In this document: piece after piece, positions 47,860-60,600 of the stretch
Numbering within the stretch: position 1 is the stretch's first letter
Layout of the letters: the number at the start of each line of letters is the position of its first letter
Origin: Tenrec ecaudatus
Taxonomy: Eukaryota > Chordata > Mammalia > Afrosoricida > Tenrecidae
Assembly (NCBI RefSeq): GCF_050624435.1
Contig: NC_134531.1
Coordinates: forward strand, 252,540,812-252,604,811
DNA: 64,000 nucleotides
Direction: 5' to 3'
Notes under the pieces: generated by a model
What the model was told of the DNA's origin: nothing
What the model saw: the letters and a program-made list of their open reading frames with translations, nothing else
Databases searched by the model: none
Made by a program: the position numbers and the translations under genes

Positions 47860-48720
47860 AAGATTTGCTTAGCACTAACTACTTAACTGATTGGATTCGG
47901 TCCTGCACAAACTGGACTAGATAGTGGATGATTTGTAGCCTACAGGTTAGTTCCAGTAAAAGCAAGAGCAGAGGGCCAGCTAGGCTGGACACTAAGGTGG
48001 TTAGCCAGGGTGACCAGTTGAACATTTGTTGAACCATCTATCTTGATCTTTCTACTCCCCCCCCCCCATTTACTAAGTCTTTTTCTGACTAGGGTTAGAC
48101 TATCTTTAATTATTTCTGAATGATTGGCATAAAAACAACAAGTTTCTCCCAGGGCCATACATAACCCCCTTGCTTGAGGAACAGGAAGTCAAGACTCCGC
48201 CTATTTTGCAGTACTACTTCAGCTAAAGAGTTAAGAGAACTTTCTAAATAGCTGACAGAGTTTTCTAAGTCTTGTAAGTAATTATCAACATTGTATTTTA
48301 TACTTTTCATTTCCTTGTATTAGGGCAGCTGTGCTCTTTAAGGCGGACCCAGCTATGGCCAAACCCATGAGCAGGGGAAGTAAGATGTGTGCTTTATAAA
48401 AAAACAACAACCTGTGAGTAAGCATTGAAATGCTGCCATCCAGCTTCCCTGGAGTACAAGTACACTTGATGTAAATGATGTACCAATATGCACAATTCAG
48501 ACTGTTTAGAGGCAAGCAAGGTTAGGGAGACAAACAGGGAGAGATTCTAATGGGGCAGGCAAACCACATTCCTGCAGGCGCAACCACTAGGCATGGGTCT
48601 GTTAAGGAGGGGATTACAGAGACAGTAGCACAATATTGACTATAGTGGTGGGCTCCTGGGGACCCTTGCTAACAGTGCCCTTCCCCTAGTAAGCCTTTTA
48701 GGGTAAAGGTAGATTGTTTT
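47860..48720 (-). pseudogene. Provirus env, 3' half (SU end and TM)
   Basis: Minus-strand pieces in three frames. The SU C-terminal motif (VVAPAGMWFACP, about 48,550-48,590) is followed by a hydrophobic fusion-peptide-like stretch (LLPLLMGLAIAGSA, about 48,345-48,390), the conserved [11 protein letters not shown] segment (about 48,190-48,220), the CX6CC motif (CMALGETCC, about 48,135-48,160) and a membrane anchor (about 47,930-48,030). Frame shifts occur near 48,300, near 48,160 and at a G run (48,057-48,067 on the plus strand as C's). The N-terminal SU, with the receptor-binding domain, is absent; PCMTD1-derived DNA lies there instead. Non-coding today. Confidence 0.85.
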
Positions 48721-48839
48721 GCAGCCTCTCTCTATTGGCACACACTGCTGTAAGTTTCGGATGGTCTGCAGGACCTAAGTATAACTACCACAATTAGGGC
48801 TGGGATGAGAAGAATATTACCTTGTGTTTCCACATTTAA

Positions 48840-49400
<561 letters not shown>

Positions 49401-49479
49401 ATCTCACCTCTGACCCAGACCCAATACAGAGGGTTCCAGGCTTTCCAGCCAGGGCTGGCCTATTGGCCAGATTGGGTCC

Positions 49480-51300
49480 AGCCCCTCCTGGAGGGTTGTG
49501 ATGGGGTTCCACTAAGGCGTTGTTCGTGCAGTGGATTTTTTGGAATGCCTTTATAGATTTTAAAAGTACAGTGTTAGTAAGACAGGTTAACTGGTTTATA
49601 CCTATGGTTGGTAAGACAGGAGGCTGCCGGCCATATAGAATTTCAAATAGTGTTAGATTTTTGAAATAAGGAGTACACCGCGCATGCAACAGCATACAAG
49701 GCAAAAGACTGACACAGTTTTTGGCAGTTTCTGTGCATAATTTAGTTAAAGCCTTTAAAAAAAAATTTCTATTCATTCTCTCTACCTGTCTTGAGTTTGA
49801 GGCCAGCAGGCACAGTGAAGTTTTTAAGTAACGCATAATGCTTTGCTAATAATTTTAGGAATTTGAGCTACAAAGGCCGGGCCATTATCAGAGTTAATTT
49901 GTAAAGGAATGCCAAACCTGGGGAGGATCTCAGTTCAAAGCAGTTTGCATACCATGGTGGCTGTCTCTGCCTTGGTCAGGAACGCTTCTGTCCATCCTGA
50001 AAAGGTGTCAACAAAGACTAACAGATACTTATAGCCATACAGTCCTGGTTTTACCTCAGTGTAGTCCACCTCCCAGTACTGGCCGGGGAGTGGCCTCGCT
50101 CTCGATGCTGAGGTGGTGGGCGAACCTGGGGGGCATTTACTTGGGCGAAAGTGATGCACTCTCCAGCAGCTGCTTGAGTCCACTTTTGGAGCTTTGGAAT
50201 TTTGTACCTTGTAGACAGATATTGGTACAGCTTGGCTCTACCCACATGAGTGGTTTTATGAAGATGGTTCACTAGTTCTTGCCCAACTGCTTCTGGGACT
50301 AGCCTGAAGTGGTTGGGCAGGATCAGCCATCCGTCTGGGTCTTTGACGCAGGACAGCTGGGCTGCCTCTTCTGCCAGCCTTTGGGCAAACTTATGTTCAG
50401 ATTCAGAATAGACAAGGTGAATAGGTTGTTTAGGTTGGAGGAGAGTAGGCGGCTTCTTACCTTCGACTAGGGCCACTGTCGCTCCCTGGTTTTGAGCACC
50501 CACGGCTGCTTCCTTGGCCGCATGGTCAGCCAAGTTGTTTTCTTTAATTGCTTTTGAGTTTCCTTGGGTTTCCGCGCAGTGATGGATTGGCTCCTCGGCT
50601 AGCTTGTCGGGCCACAGGGTTGCAGGGTTGAGAGTGGCTGTTTTGGAAAACTGGACACTGGGTGGGTTTAGCAACAGTACCTGGTATTGGAGCACGCGGG
50701 CATTTGTTATCCAGCGGTCAGGTGAGCTTCTTAGCAGGCTTTGCACCGAGTGTCCTCCGTGACAGCAATGCGCTGGCCCAGCGTGAGCTTTGATGCTTCC
50801 TTGACCCACATTGCAGTAGCTGCTATGGCCCGCATGCATCCGGGCCAGCCGGCGCCTACTGGGTCCAGCTTTTTAATAGGTCGGCCACGGGTCTTCTCCA
50901 CGGTCCCAGGTGCTGCGTAAGGACCCCCTGGGTGACCCCCTTACCTTCTGCTACAAACAGTTTAAATGGCTTTTGCAGATGCGGAAGAGCTAGGGCTGGC
51001 ACAGACAGAAGGGTCCTTAAAAATTTTTTTTTAATGGCAGCTTCTTACTCAGGAGTTTTCAGAACTTCCTGCCCCTGTTCCTTTTTGCTTTCATACAGTA
51101 GCTTGGCGATTTCTACAAAACCAATGATTCACAGACGCCATTACCCCACCGCGCCCAGGAATTCAAGCACCTTGCGTGTTGTCTCTGGAAAAGGTGTCTG
51201 CAAGACCGTATTGATCTGCTGGTAGATAGCTTTCTTTGCCCGCCTGGAGCTGGTAACCCACATATGTGGCTGCTGTGACACAGAGTTGGGCCTGTTTCTT
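49480..51300 (-). pseudogene. Provirus pol remnant: RT tail, RNase H remnant, integrase
   Basis: About 51,150-51,300 encodes the RT connection (AQLCVTAATYVGYQLQAG). PDRWITNARV..QYQ follows at about 50,700, then an RNase H C-terminus (NNLADHAAKEAA, about 50,520). Integrase has HKTTHVG and a finger in which the expected second Cys is Phe (CITF), the first core Asp in YWEVDYTEV (about 50,075), a TGA at about 49,936, the second Asp in NSDNGPAF (about 49,885), and the Glu in QVERMN (about 49,780). Protease, nucleocapsid and the RT palm with YVDD/YXDD are missing by internal deletion. Ends near 49,480 before host-like sequence. Confidence 0.88.
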
Positions 51301-52669
51301 TCTTTCCCAGGGCTTTTTGTCTTGTTCTTCCCGCTGGGCAGCCACCATAATTTTTGCCATCTGCCTTGTGGCGGTCACAGGGAGATCCTCCCTGTTATTA
51401 TAAACATTGGGGGCTATCTTGATTAACTTACTAAGATTTTTACCTTTCACCCCCTTAGGCTTTTGCAGATATTTGGCGATGATTGTGCTAGAAGTGTTAC
51501 ATTTATGGCCTGCCGATTGTCAGGGGCCTCAGGGTGATTGGGGTGTACAGCCTATAAGCCTTCATTCGGCGTCCAATGAAAGTGGCTGGTGACTCACCTG
51601 TAGCTCTCTGCACTGCCTCGCTTACCTTGGACGCATTAGTGGGCTTCCTAGCAGGCCCCCGGAGGCCCTGCAACAGATATTGGCGGTTCCTGGTCAGGGC
51701 TTCACTGCCCTGTGCATCATTGGTGTCCCAGGCAGGACGCTGAGGTGGAAAGAGGCTTCTCACAGATGGGTGGCAGTTACTGGCTGACTGTCAGCCCCAA
51801 GCAGGACGTTATGGGCTTCCCGCTGGACTCTTTCCCGTTCCTCTGCAGTGAGTAAGACATGTAAGAGTTACTGACAAACATCCCAGGTAGGTTGATGGAT
51901 GGGGAAGACAGTTTTCAATAAAGAGATGAAACCCTGGGATGGGTTTTGTTGCTTCCACTTGTAAAGATCACTAGTAGAGAAAGGAACATAAGCCATAAAG
52001 GGGACTGCCTGCTCTGCTCCTGGGGGTGGAACAGTTTGTCCTAATGGGAAAATGCTGACTGGAGTTCGTCTGGCTTATTTTGCTCCCTCTTGGTGTTTAC
52101 ATATATTGCCGTTTTCCTGCCCCTGCCTGTGCCCCCCCCCAGCCTCTCCCACCCCCCCTTCCATATGGAGAAGACTGAAAGGTACAGACTTTACAGGAGC
52201 GGGCATCGGACCCATCCCAGCCGCGTTGTACAGAGGGGGCCTTGAGGCAGTGGAGGCCGAATTTCAAGTTCTTCTTCAGCATTCTGTGGGACTGCATAAA
52301 GTTTCTGAGGCTTCCTGTTTTTAGGTTGGGTTTTCTTATCCATTGCCACCAGGATCTGCTTAGGGGAAAGAAATTTTGAATATATGGAGGAGGGTTATGG
52401 GCTATAATAACCCACACATCATTGTACGGGATGTGTTCTGGGTGACCTGGTTTTTCATAGACAAACCTTCGAACTTGTTATAGGACGCGCAGGGAAAAAG
52501 TACCCTCTGAAGGCCAGTTGGGTCCTACTCCAACCCAGTCCATCTCACAAAAGGACCTAAAGCGGAAAGCCTTAGTCTTGGATCCATAATTTGACATAGA
52601 CCTTTCAGAAAAATCAAAAATATATATATTTAAGAGCCACTGGAGTGGAGTTGACTGCGGTTGTCCCAT
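51290..52669 (-). pseudogene. Provirus gag remnant: MA, late domain, CA
   Basis: Starts at 52,669 with MGQPQSTPLQW, the myristoylation-type Gly2 of gammaretroviral matrix. PPPY (late-budding motif, binds NEDD4-type ligases) is at about 52,395. A capsid stretch with GQTVPPPGAEQ-like linker lies at about 52,020, and the CA C-terminal domain at 51,763-51,503 (PAWDTNDAQGSEAL, GLRGPARKPTNASKV) and 51,450-51,320 (NLSKLIKIAPNVYNNRED). Several frame changes. Nucleocapsid with its CCHC knuckle is not found; the sequence passes from CA directly into RT. Confidence 0.87.
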
Positions 52670-52950
52670 GATCTTTACTCTTGCTACTGGAAATTAAATA
52701 ATAACAGGTAACGAGCGGGAGCAAGAGCAAGCCACACAAGGACAAAAACACTGATAATCAAGGAACAACACTCTTAGAGACATAAGACAAATATCAAAAT
52801 AATACCACCAGGACATTAACTTACAGGAACAGGAGAACACAAGGACTTCTCCCTGGTCCTCTGGGAGTGTCCGAATGTTGCGTCCAACCAAACTATTCTC
52901 CCAATTCAGGAGGTGCACACCAATTTCTATAGCGCTCAGACTGGGTGCAG

Positions 52951-53130
52951 CAACTGGGGCAGAGGAACATCTCTCTGAGGCCTTCCCCTAGTTGCGGCAC
53001 AGGACAGGATCCAACAACTTTGGCGGAGGAACTTCTCTCCGGGGTCTTCCCTTAGTTGTGGCACAGGACAGGATCCAACAACTGGGGCAGAGGAACGTCT
53101 CTCCGAGACCTTCTCCTAGTTGTGGCACTG
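52951..53130. repeat. 64-bp tandem repeat in provirus leader
   Basis: Unit starts at 52,951, 53,015 and 53,079 ('caact[gggg/ttgg]c.gaggaac.tctctc'), about 2.8 copies with an exact 64-bp period. It lies between the 5' LTR and gag, where packaging signals normally sit. Confidence 0.85.
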
Positions 53131-53214
53131 GCTCAGGAGATCACCCGTTCTGGGGTCTCGCTTGTCCTGCTGATGCACACGTGGCGACCAACGATCTTGG
53201 TGGAACCTACAAAA

Positions 53215-53625
53215 TGTTGTACATGAACCAGACAAAAACAACTGAGATAAATAGAAAAGCTAATTAACAGTAGAAGAAGAAGAAGAAGAAGAAGAACCTA
53301 TGCAGGGACCAGCAGCCTGAAAAAAATGGCTCACCAGTCCCCCCTGCTTAGAGACTTGGGTTTTTATAAGGTTTCATTAAACTGCTGAGCTGTGCAAGCA
53401 AGCTGGTACAGAAGCAGAACTTGCAGTTAAGCAGCACAACTGAGCAAGCAGACTTTGTGGTTGCACAATTTCCTGGTACAGGATAGTCTTTTGCTGGTTT
53501 TAGGAACAAAGGGCCATTTGTTTTTGTGTTTTTTTGAAAATGCTATAAGGCCTGAGGTTGCACTTTAGGACTGGTGCAGAATGATTGCTTAATATAAATG
53601 GGCTTTATTCAGGCTAACTATTACA
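53215..53625 (-). repeat. Provirus 5' LTR
   Basis: 411 bp, alignable with the other LTR throughout, including the TATA and AATAAA regions ('gacttgggtttttataaggtttc'; 'aaaagctaattaac', the poly-A signal here mutated). It carries an expanded AAG run (53,265-53,294) and lacks one of the 46-bp U3 modules. Clear divergence from the 3' LTR indicates an old insertion. Confidence 0.9.
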
Positions 53626-54045
53626 GGACTATCTAGATAAGTTAGTTGGGATAAACAGTCTTGAAGAGAAAACAAGACTGACAGTTCTGGGGGACATCGG
53701 AGAGGGGGAGGTAAGGGAAAGGAAGTGGGTATTAACAAACCCAGGTACAAGGGAACAAGTGTTCCAAAATTAATGGCCAGAAGGGTGTAGGAGGCTTGGT
53801 AGGGATTCATCATTGGCAATGTAACCAAGAGAAATTAGTGAAACCCAAATGAAGGCAGAGCATGATATTGGGAGAGGAGGAAAAGAAAAGGAACCAGAGG
53901 AAAGAAGTAGGAGGCAAAGGGCATTTATAGAGGTCTACATACAGGCTTGTGCATATGTAAATATATTTATGTAGGAGGGTGGGGAAATAGATCTAGGTGC
54001 ATGTATTTATGGGTTTAGTATTAAGGCAGCAGATGGACATAGGAC

Positions 54046-54507
54046 TGTTAGGCAGCTTAGCTTAGGGAATTGGGAAGTCCATTTACGCATGCCCAGGAGA
54101 GCCAGCAAAGGAAAAGCTTGATTTTCCCGCCAGTGTGCGCAGATGGGCGGTACACCTGGAGCAGCCCACCTGGGCCAGGTGAATGCAATTCAGTCAATGG
54201 GATCGACATGGGGTCGTTCACCACGCCTCCCCTTGGAACCCTTAAAAAGGCAGGAACCAAGAGGGAGAGGGTCTTGCTTAGGCGGTCTGGTCATCTTCGT
54301 GGGAGGGGAGAGATCCTTGCGTGTCCCGGAGCAGTCTCTGCCAGTCTGCATGGTCAAAGGAATCCTATGGATGCCATGTAAAACCTGATGCTTCTTTGAA
54401 TTTTCATTAAATTCACTTGGATCAGGAGCCTGGCTTTGGCATGAAATCTTTCTCTTGCGGAGCCAAGGACCGAGGCTGAAATTTAGGCCGGAGAGAGAAA
54501 CCTAACA
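54046..54507 (+). repeat. Solo LTR, class I-like
   Basis: Opens TGTTAGGCAGCTTAG and closes ..AGAAACCTAACA. Flanked by GGAC on both sides (54,042-54,045 and 54,508-54,511). A TATA-like CTTAAAAAGG is at about 54,240 and ATTAAA at about 54,408. It is unrelated in sequence to the 6.3 kb provirus LTR. The open frames here (54,070-54,381) are LTR artefacts. Confidence 0.88.
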
Positions 54508-54641
54508 GGACCTCAGGTCAAGTACTTACTCCATGCAAGAACATTTTGTTCTATTAAATTGGCATTCCATGATGCACACCTTCCTGACATGATTGCTGAA
54601 TACAAATGTGAGCATAAGCAAATGTGGTGAAGAAAGCTGAT

Positions 54642-57600
54642 GGGAGGAGGGGAGAAAATGGCGACCAGATAGACTCATCCGTCCAGAGCTCCTGCTGCCA
54701 GACCAGAAAATTGGGAGGTAAGGCCAAGGAAAATTAGAAGTAGGGCACCAGGGTTTCTCCTGAACCAGTTTTCATGTGGGATTTCCACTCATAAAGCAAT
54801 CTAAGAACTCTTTAAAGAATTCTAGCTTTGGCGAGCCTGCAGGCCCTGTTGTGCCCTTGCCAGAGCAGCGATTTCTGCAGGCAGACAGCAGAGAGTGGAC
54901 AGAATCCCAGACACGTGGTAAATCCCACACCGGAGCTCTCTGCATGGTGGGCTGTCTTGAGATCACACCCTGGGGAGTGACGGTGGGTAGCTATAATTTA
55001 GAGTAAAAGAAAAAAGATATTATTACCTTAGCAAAATCGCGGTGTGGGAGAAAATAGGTGGAAAGTCGGGAGTCCAGGGAGCAAACCTAGTTCCAATTGG
55101 CAGAGGCCTGAAAGCCCCCAAATCTGAGCACATCGGAAGCTAAAAAAAAGAAAAGGGTGAAATATATATTATTGGTTTAAAACTATGCAAACCCAAAGCT
55201 GGTTGCTCAGCTCCAAGGAGCCCATAGGCAGAGGCATTAACATAAATCAGCATAAGAAGCAACCTAGCTAAGGAATACCAGAACTCAGCTAAATGCCTGG
55301 CGGCTTTTAGCATAACAAAGACCCAATGCAGCAAAAGTCAGCTTTAAAGAGCAAGAGCTGCTGCCCAGTGACTGAGAGACAATAAAAAAATTTTTTTTGT
55401 AAACATTTTATTAGGGACTCATACAATTCTTATCACAATCCATGCATATACATACATGAATTGTATAAAGCATATCTGTACATTCTTCGCCCTAATCATT
55501 TTCAAAGCATTTGCTCTCTATTTAAGCCCTTTGCATCAAGTCCTCTTTTTCCCCTCCCTCCCCGCTCCCCGCCTCCCTCTTGAGCCCTTGATAATTTATA
55601 AATTATTATTTTGTCATAACTTGCCCTTTCTGACGTCTCCCTTCACCCCTGTTTCTGTTGTCCATCCCCCAGGGAGGAGGTCACATGTAGATCCTTGTAA
55701 TCGGTTCCCCTTTTCCAACCCACTCACCCTCTGCCCTCCCAGTATCACCCCTCACAGAACTGGTCCTGAAGGTTATCATCGAACCTGGATTCCCTGTGCC
55801 TCCAGCTCCTATTTACACCAGTGTACAACCTCTGCTCTATCCAGGCTTGCAAGTTGCAATTCGGTTCATGGCAGAGTGTGGGGGAGGGGCATTTAGGAAC
55901 CAGAGGAAAGCTGTATTCTTCATCTGTACTACTGCACACCCTGACTGACTCATCTTCTCTAGACTACTCTGTGAGGGGATCTCAAGTGGCTGACAAATGG
56001 GCTTTGGGTCTCCACTCTTCACTTCTGCCTTCATTCACTATGGTAATTTTTTTTTGATGAGGCCTTATACCTGATCCCTTTGACACCTCTTGGTCGCACA
56101 GGCTGGTGTGCTTCTTCCATGTGGGCTTTGTTGCATCTGAGCTAGATGGCTGCTTGTTTCTCTTCAAGCCTTTAAGATCTCAGATGCTATCTCTTTTGAT
56201 AGCCGAGCACCATCAGCTTTCTTCACCACATTTACTTGTTCACCCACTTTGGCTTCAGCAGTTGTGCCGGGAGGGTGAGGATCAAAGAATGCCAACTTAA
56301 TAGAATAAAGTATTCATGCATTGAGGGAGTGCTTCAGTCTAGGCCCAAGGTCCTTCTGCCACATTAATACTGAACCTATAAATATAGGCACATAGATCTA
56401 TTTCCCCATCCTCATATATATATTTGCATGTACTTGTCTTTGTCTAGACCTCTATACATGCCCTTTGCCTCCTAGCTCTTTCCTCTATTTCCCTTGACTT
56501 TCCTCCTGCCCCACTATCATGCTCTGCCCCACCTGGGTTACAGCTATACCTCTTCTTTACGTTACCTTATCCTTGATCATTCCCTACCAAGCCTGCAACT
56601 CCCCTCTCACCACCAATTTGGATCCCATGTTGTTCCCTTGTCCCTGGTGAGTTAACACCACTTCCTTACCCCCCTCCTCCCACTATCACAAGTCCCCCCG
56701 GAACTGTCGGTCCGTTGTTTTTCCTCCACATAGTTCATCCAGCCTATGTTATTTAGACAGACCTGTGGAGATAATAACATGCACAAAAAAAGACAGAGGA
56801 AAACAAAGCAACAGTATACAACAAAACAACAACAAAAGTCTGATGAAACAAAACACATCAAGAAAGAAAAGTTTGTATTTAGTTCAAGGATCATTGGATG
56901 GATTTTAGGAGTGTTTTCCAGTCCAGTCTGTTGTGTCTCTGGTGCTGTCCCCTGTAGTGCCATAGGTCACTGAGGGGTATCAAGTCTCCTGGTGGGGTAC
57001 TAGACACAATTTCATTTGATTTTCTTCTAGCTGGCCAGGGGGAAAAATTAAATAAAATTCTCTGATGTAGGAAGCACCAGCTGACTAGATAGGACAACCA
57101 GCCCAGCTTCCCTCTCACTGATTCTACACATAGCTTGGGAGGCACTATCTATCCTGGTTCCCTAGACAGGATTGAGGGAACACCCCAGTGCCCCCCCCCC
57201 CCAGGTCCTTCTGCAGTGCTATATACAGCACAAGGCAGGTACACCAGAAAACTCCAGCACCCAAGTGACCCCTGGCCACTGCACAATCCTGCTTTTGAAT
57301 TAACCCACACAGTATCTGTGGAAACCTACACCAAATGGGTACACCAGCCCGCAACCTGGAGGAAGAGTTGGAACTCCTTCAGCCTCAGAGACAGGCGATT
57401 AAGCTTCAGTTATTTCCTTACCTACTACTCTATTTCTTCTCTCTATATTCACTAGCCCGTCTAAATTTCCCACCACACTCAGTCTCACGGAGCTCAGGTT
57501 TGTGTTGGGGTTTTATTTTCTCTATTCTTCTTAATCCCTCTTTCCCCCCCTCTTTCTCCTCTGCTCTCCCACTCTCTCCTAACATATGCCACTACTGGCT

Positions 57601-60600
57601 TTCAGGTCACTACCCTCCACTTAGGGCAAATCAATCCAAATAGCAGGAGGAACTCCAGCCTGCCCTCCGTGGGAGTGCTGTACACCACACAAGGCACCTG
57701 GAACAAACATCTACAATGTGCTGTGCTGCTGAGGAAACCTCAGTCAGACCTCTAAGGCGATCTCTTCAACTAGGGCAATTCTGCCCAGCACCAGTAGGTT
57801 CCAGCATTAAAAGGTCACACCAATCTACCATTAGGGGTCAGGGTCTAAACTCCTCTGGCCCCACATCTGTGAAATCAGGGATCAGTTATCCATTTATTAT
57901 TTATTCCATACTTCCCACTCTCTTCCCTCTTTAACATCACAGCCAACTTTAGTGAACTCAGTTGGGTTTATTTGCTTGTTTATCTTATTCTTTTTCTTTC
58001 TTTCCTGTCTCTGTCTTTGCTCTTTTTGACTCTCTTTCATCTTGTATGCTTCTCTCTGCTCCCTCTCCTTCCTTGCACTGGTTCCTAGACCCCTACACTC
58101 AGCCTAGGACAGCCCTGTCCTCCCAGTGGGCAGCTTGACCCTTAAAACAGGGCTGCATACAGGACCAGTCAGTACTACACACAGCACAGCACAGGGTCAG
58201 CTATTTCAAAATATAACTACTTTTAAAATAGTCTTTATTCCTTCTTTTTTCTTCTCTTTTTTTCTTTCATTGCAATCTTCTTACACGTTTTCTTCTTTTC
58301 TCCTATCTTTCAAAGTTTCTCTATTTACTATCACAGCCTCAACGGATTTAGTTCTCCTTTTTAGTTGTTTTTATTTTCCTTCTTTTTTTGTACTGTTTTC
58401 ACCTTTGTTTATTCTGTGTACTTTAGGTGTACGTGGGTGAGTGGGTGCCAGTTAGCATGGCATTATTGCCCGTGTGTGTCTTCCTCTTTCTCTCTTTTTC
58501 CTCTCCTTCACTCTCTTTCCTACCACAAGACAATAGTGTCCTCCAGGCCACTTCTCTCTGCATAGGGAAACTCTGAAGGCCCAACTGGGAAGACCTCACC
58601 CGCATGTATTGGAATGGCCAGCAGCTGTGGAATTCACGCCAGTCCTCTCCCACTCACCAAGCAGCAGGGAGTTCTCCCGTAAAAAAGTGGGGGCATTCCC
58701 AGCCTAATTCCTGAGGCCCTACAGGTGACTGGGGGAACGACTAACCACCACTTGTGGAGTTCCACGCTACTGCGGGAACATCCTCCCAACTTTGAAGGCA
58801 ATCTATCTGCCTACAGTAATTCCCCTGCCAGCTACAGAGCTCTACACCAAGGAGGATAAACCCGCACCCCCTCGACAGCCGTACAGCTACAGAGAAAAAC
58901 ACCACAGGACAGCCAATGTGCCCCAAGAACTGTGAAGCCAACTTAGAGATAGGACATGGAAGTGATGCCATCATGGGCCAACAATAATCTGACCAGTGTC
59001 ACATGAGAGGAACATCCAACACACATGTCAAATAACAGATTTCTGGATGGCTAGTATAAGGGTGAAACAACAGGATGATATAGCGATAGCTTAACCCCTC
59101 AGAACAGCTACCGGCAGGTAGTTCATAGAAGGACTCATACAAATTCCCCAAGAGAGTGCCCAGGAATCTTCAACTCAGGAGATGCCTCCAGGCTCATCTA
59201 ATACAACACATAACAGCAACCAGGTCCAACAGCTTCAACAAAAGCAGGAAAAACAGAAAACAATGATGGAAGAAGTCATGAATGTAATGATGTGCATAGA
59301 AGAAGCAGAGATTGACCTGTCACAAAAAGAAATGTTCACAGGCTGCTTAATGTCATAAAGGATATGAGGGAAGCAATTCAGAAAAAAAGATGAAAAGATA
59401 GAAATGATAAAGGGAAATACAAGAATTAAGGGATGAAATGACAGAATCCAGGAACAAATTGACAGACCTACCAAATAGTCTAGAGGAGGCAGAGAATCAC
59501 ACCAGTGACCTAGAGGACAACCAGCAGACCTTAGCAAATGGGAAAAACAGTCAAATAAGACAATCAAAGAAATTGAGGAAAACTTGAGAGCTATGTCAGA
59601 TGCTATGAAAAGAAACAATATTAGAATAATTGGACTACCGGAACAAGACACAACAAAGATGTCAATAGCGACAATAACAAAGGAATTCTTAGAGGAAAAC
59701 TTCCCCAGCTTAATAAATGAAAATCAAGCAAACATAAAAGAGGCTGAAGAACCCCAGCCAGACTGAATCCCAAGAAGTCACGAAGAAATATAATTGTCAA
59801 ACTATCCAACTATAAGGAAAAGGAGATCATACAAGCAGCTAAGGAAAAGCAAACAGTCACGTATAAAGGTACTTCAATAGCAGTATGTTCAGATCTATCA
59901 GTGGAAATGATGAAGAAGAGAGCATGAGTAACATTTTCAAAAAATTGAAGGAAAACAATGCTAATTATCTATTAATAGATGGAGAAGTAAGAGTATTCCC
60001 AGACAGGCACAACCTCAGAGAATGCATATAAACAAACAAAGCCTTACAAAAGAACCTTGCCGATCCAGTATGGCCAGAAGATCAACATTGATCACGGGCA
60101 ATTAAGAGACCAGCACCTAGAACAACTATATCCACTGGGCGACAAAGAGGAAACCGTCCCCAGGATAGCATCAGCTCAATATGGGAAAGAAGACAAATAT
60201 AAACCACTTACACAAAACAAGCAGATAAGTCAGGTAGATAGAAAAATATCTATCACAAATTATACAATATAACATCCCAGAGTCCATAAATAGATATAAT
60301 TACACTGAATATCAATGGCCTGAATGCAGGCATTAAAAGGCACAGGCTATCAGACTGGCTCAGGAAATATAACCCATCAATTTGCTGCCTCCATGAGACT
60401 CATCTCAAGCTTACAGACAATAACAGATTGAGAATTAAAGGATGGAGAAAAATATGGTAATGTAAAAGAAAATGGTAATGTAAAAAAAAGCAGGGGTAGT
60501 GATCTTAATATCTGACCAAATTGACCTCAAGTTTCAGGCCATAACAAGAGACAAGGATGGGCATTTTTTAATGCTCAAGGGAACAATAGACCAAGACCAG

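Noticed and set aside
50051-50839. 262-residue minus-strand frame as a host protein
   Set aside because: Its content is retroviral RT connection, RNase H tail and integrase finger; part of the broken pol.
52036-52160. C-rich run as a promoter or CpG feature
   Set aside because: It is the proline-rich gag linker of the provirus on the opposite strand; no CpG enrichment beyond it.
53152-53171. Pro-tRNA-like primer binding site TGGGGTCTCG..
   Set aside because: It is on the plus strand, whereas the provirus is on the minus strand, and it is not next to the LTR.
54070-54381. 103-residue frame with Arg/Gly-rich text
   Set aside because: Lies entirely within the solo LTR (TATA, poly-A and ends recognised).
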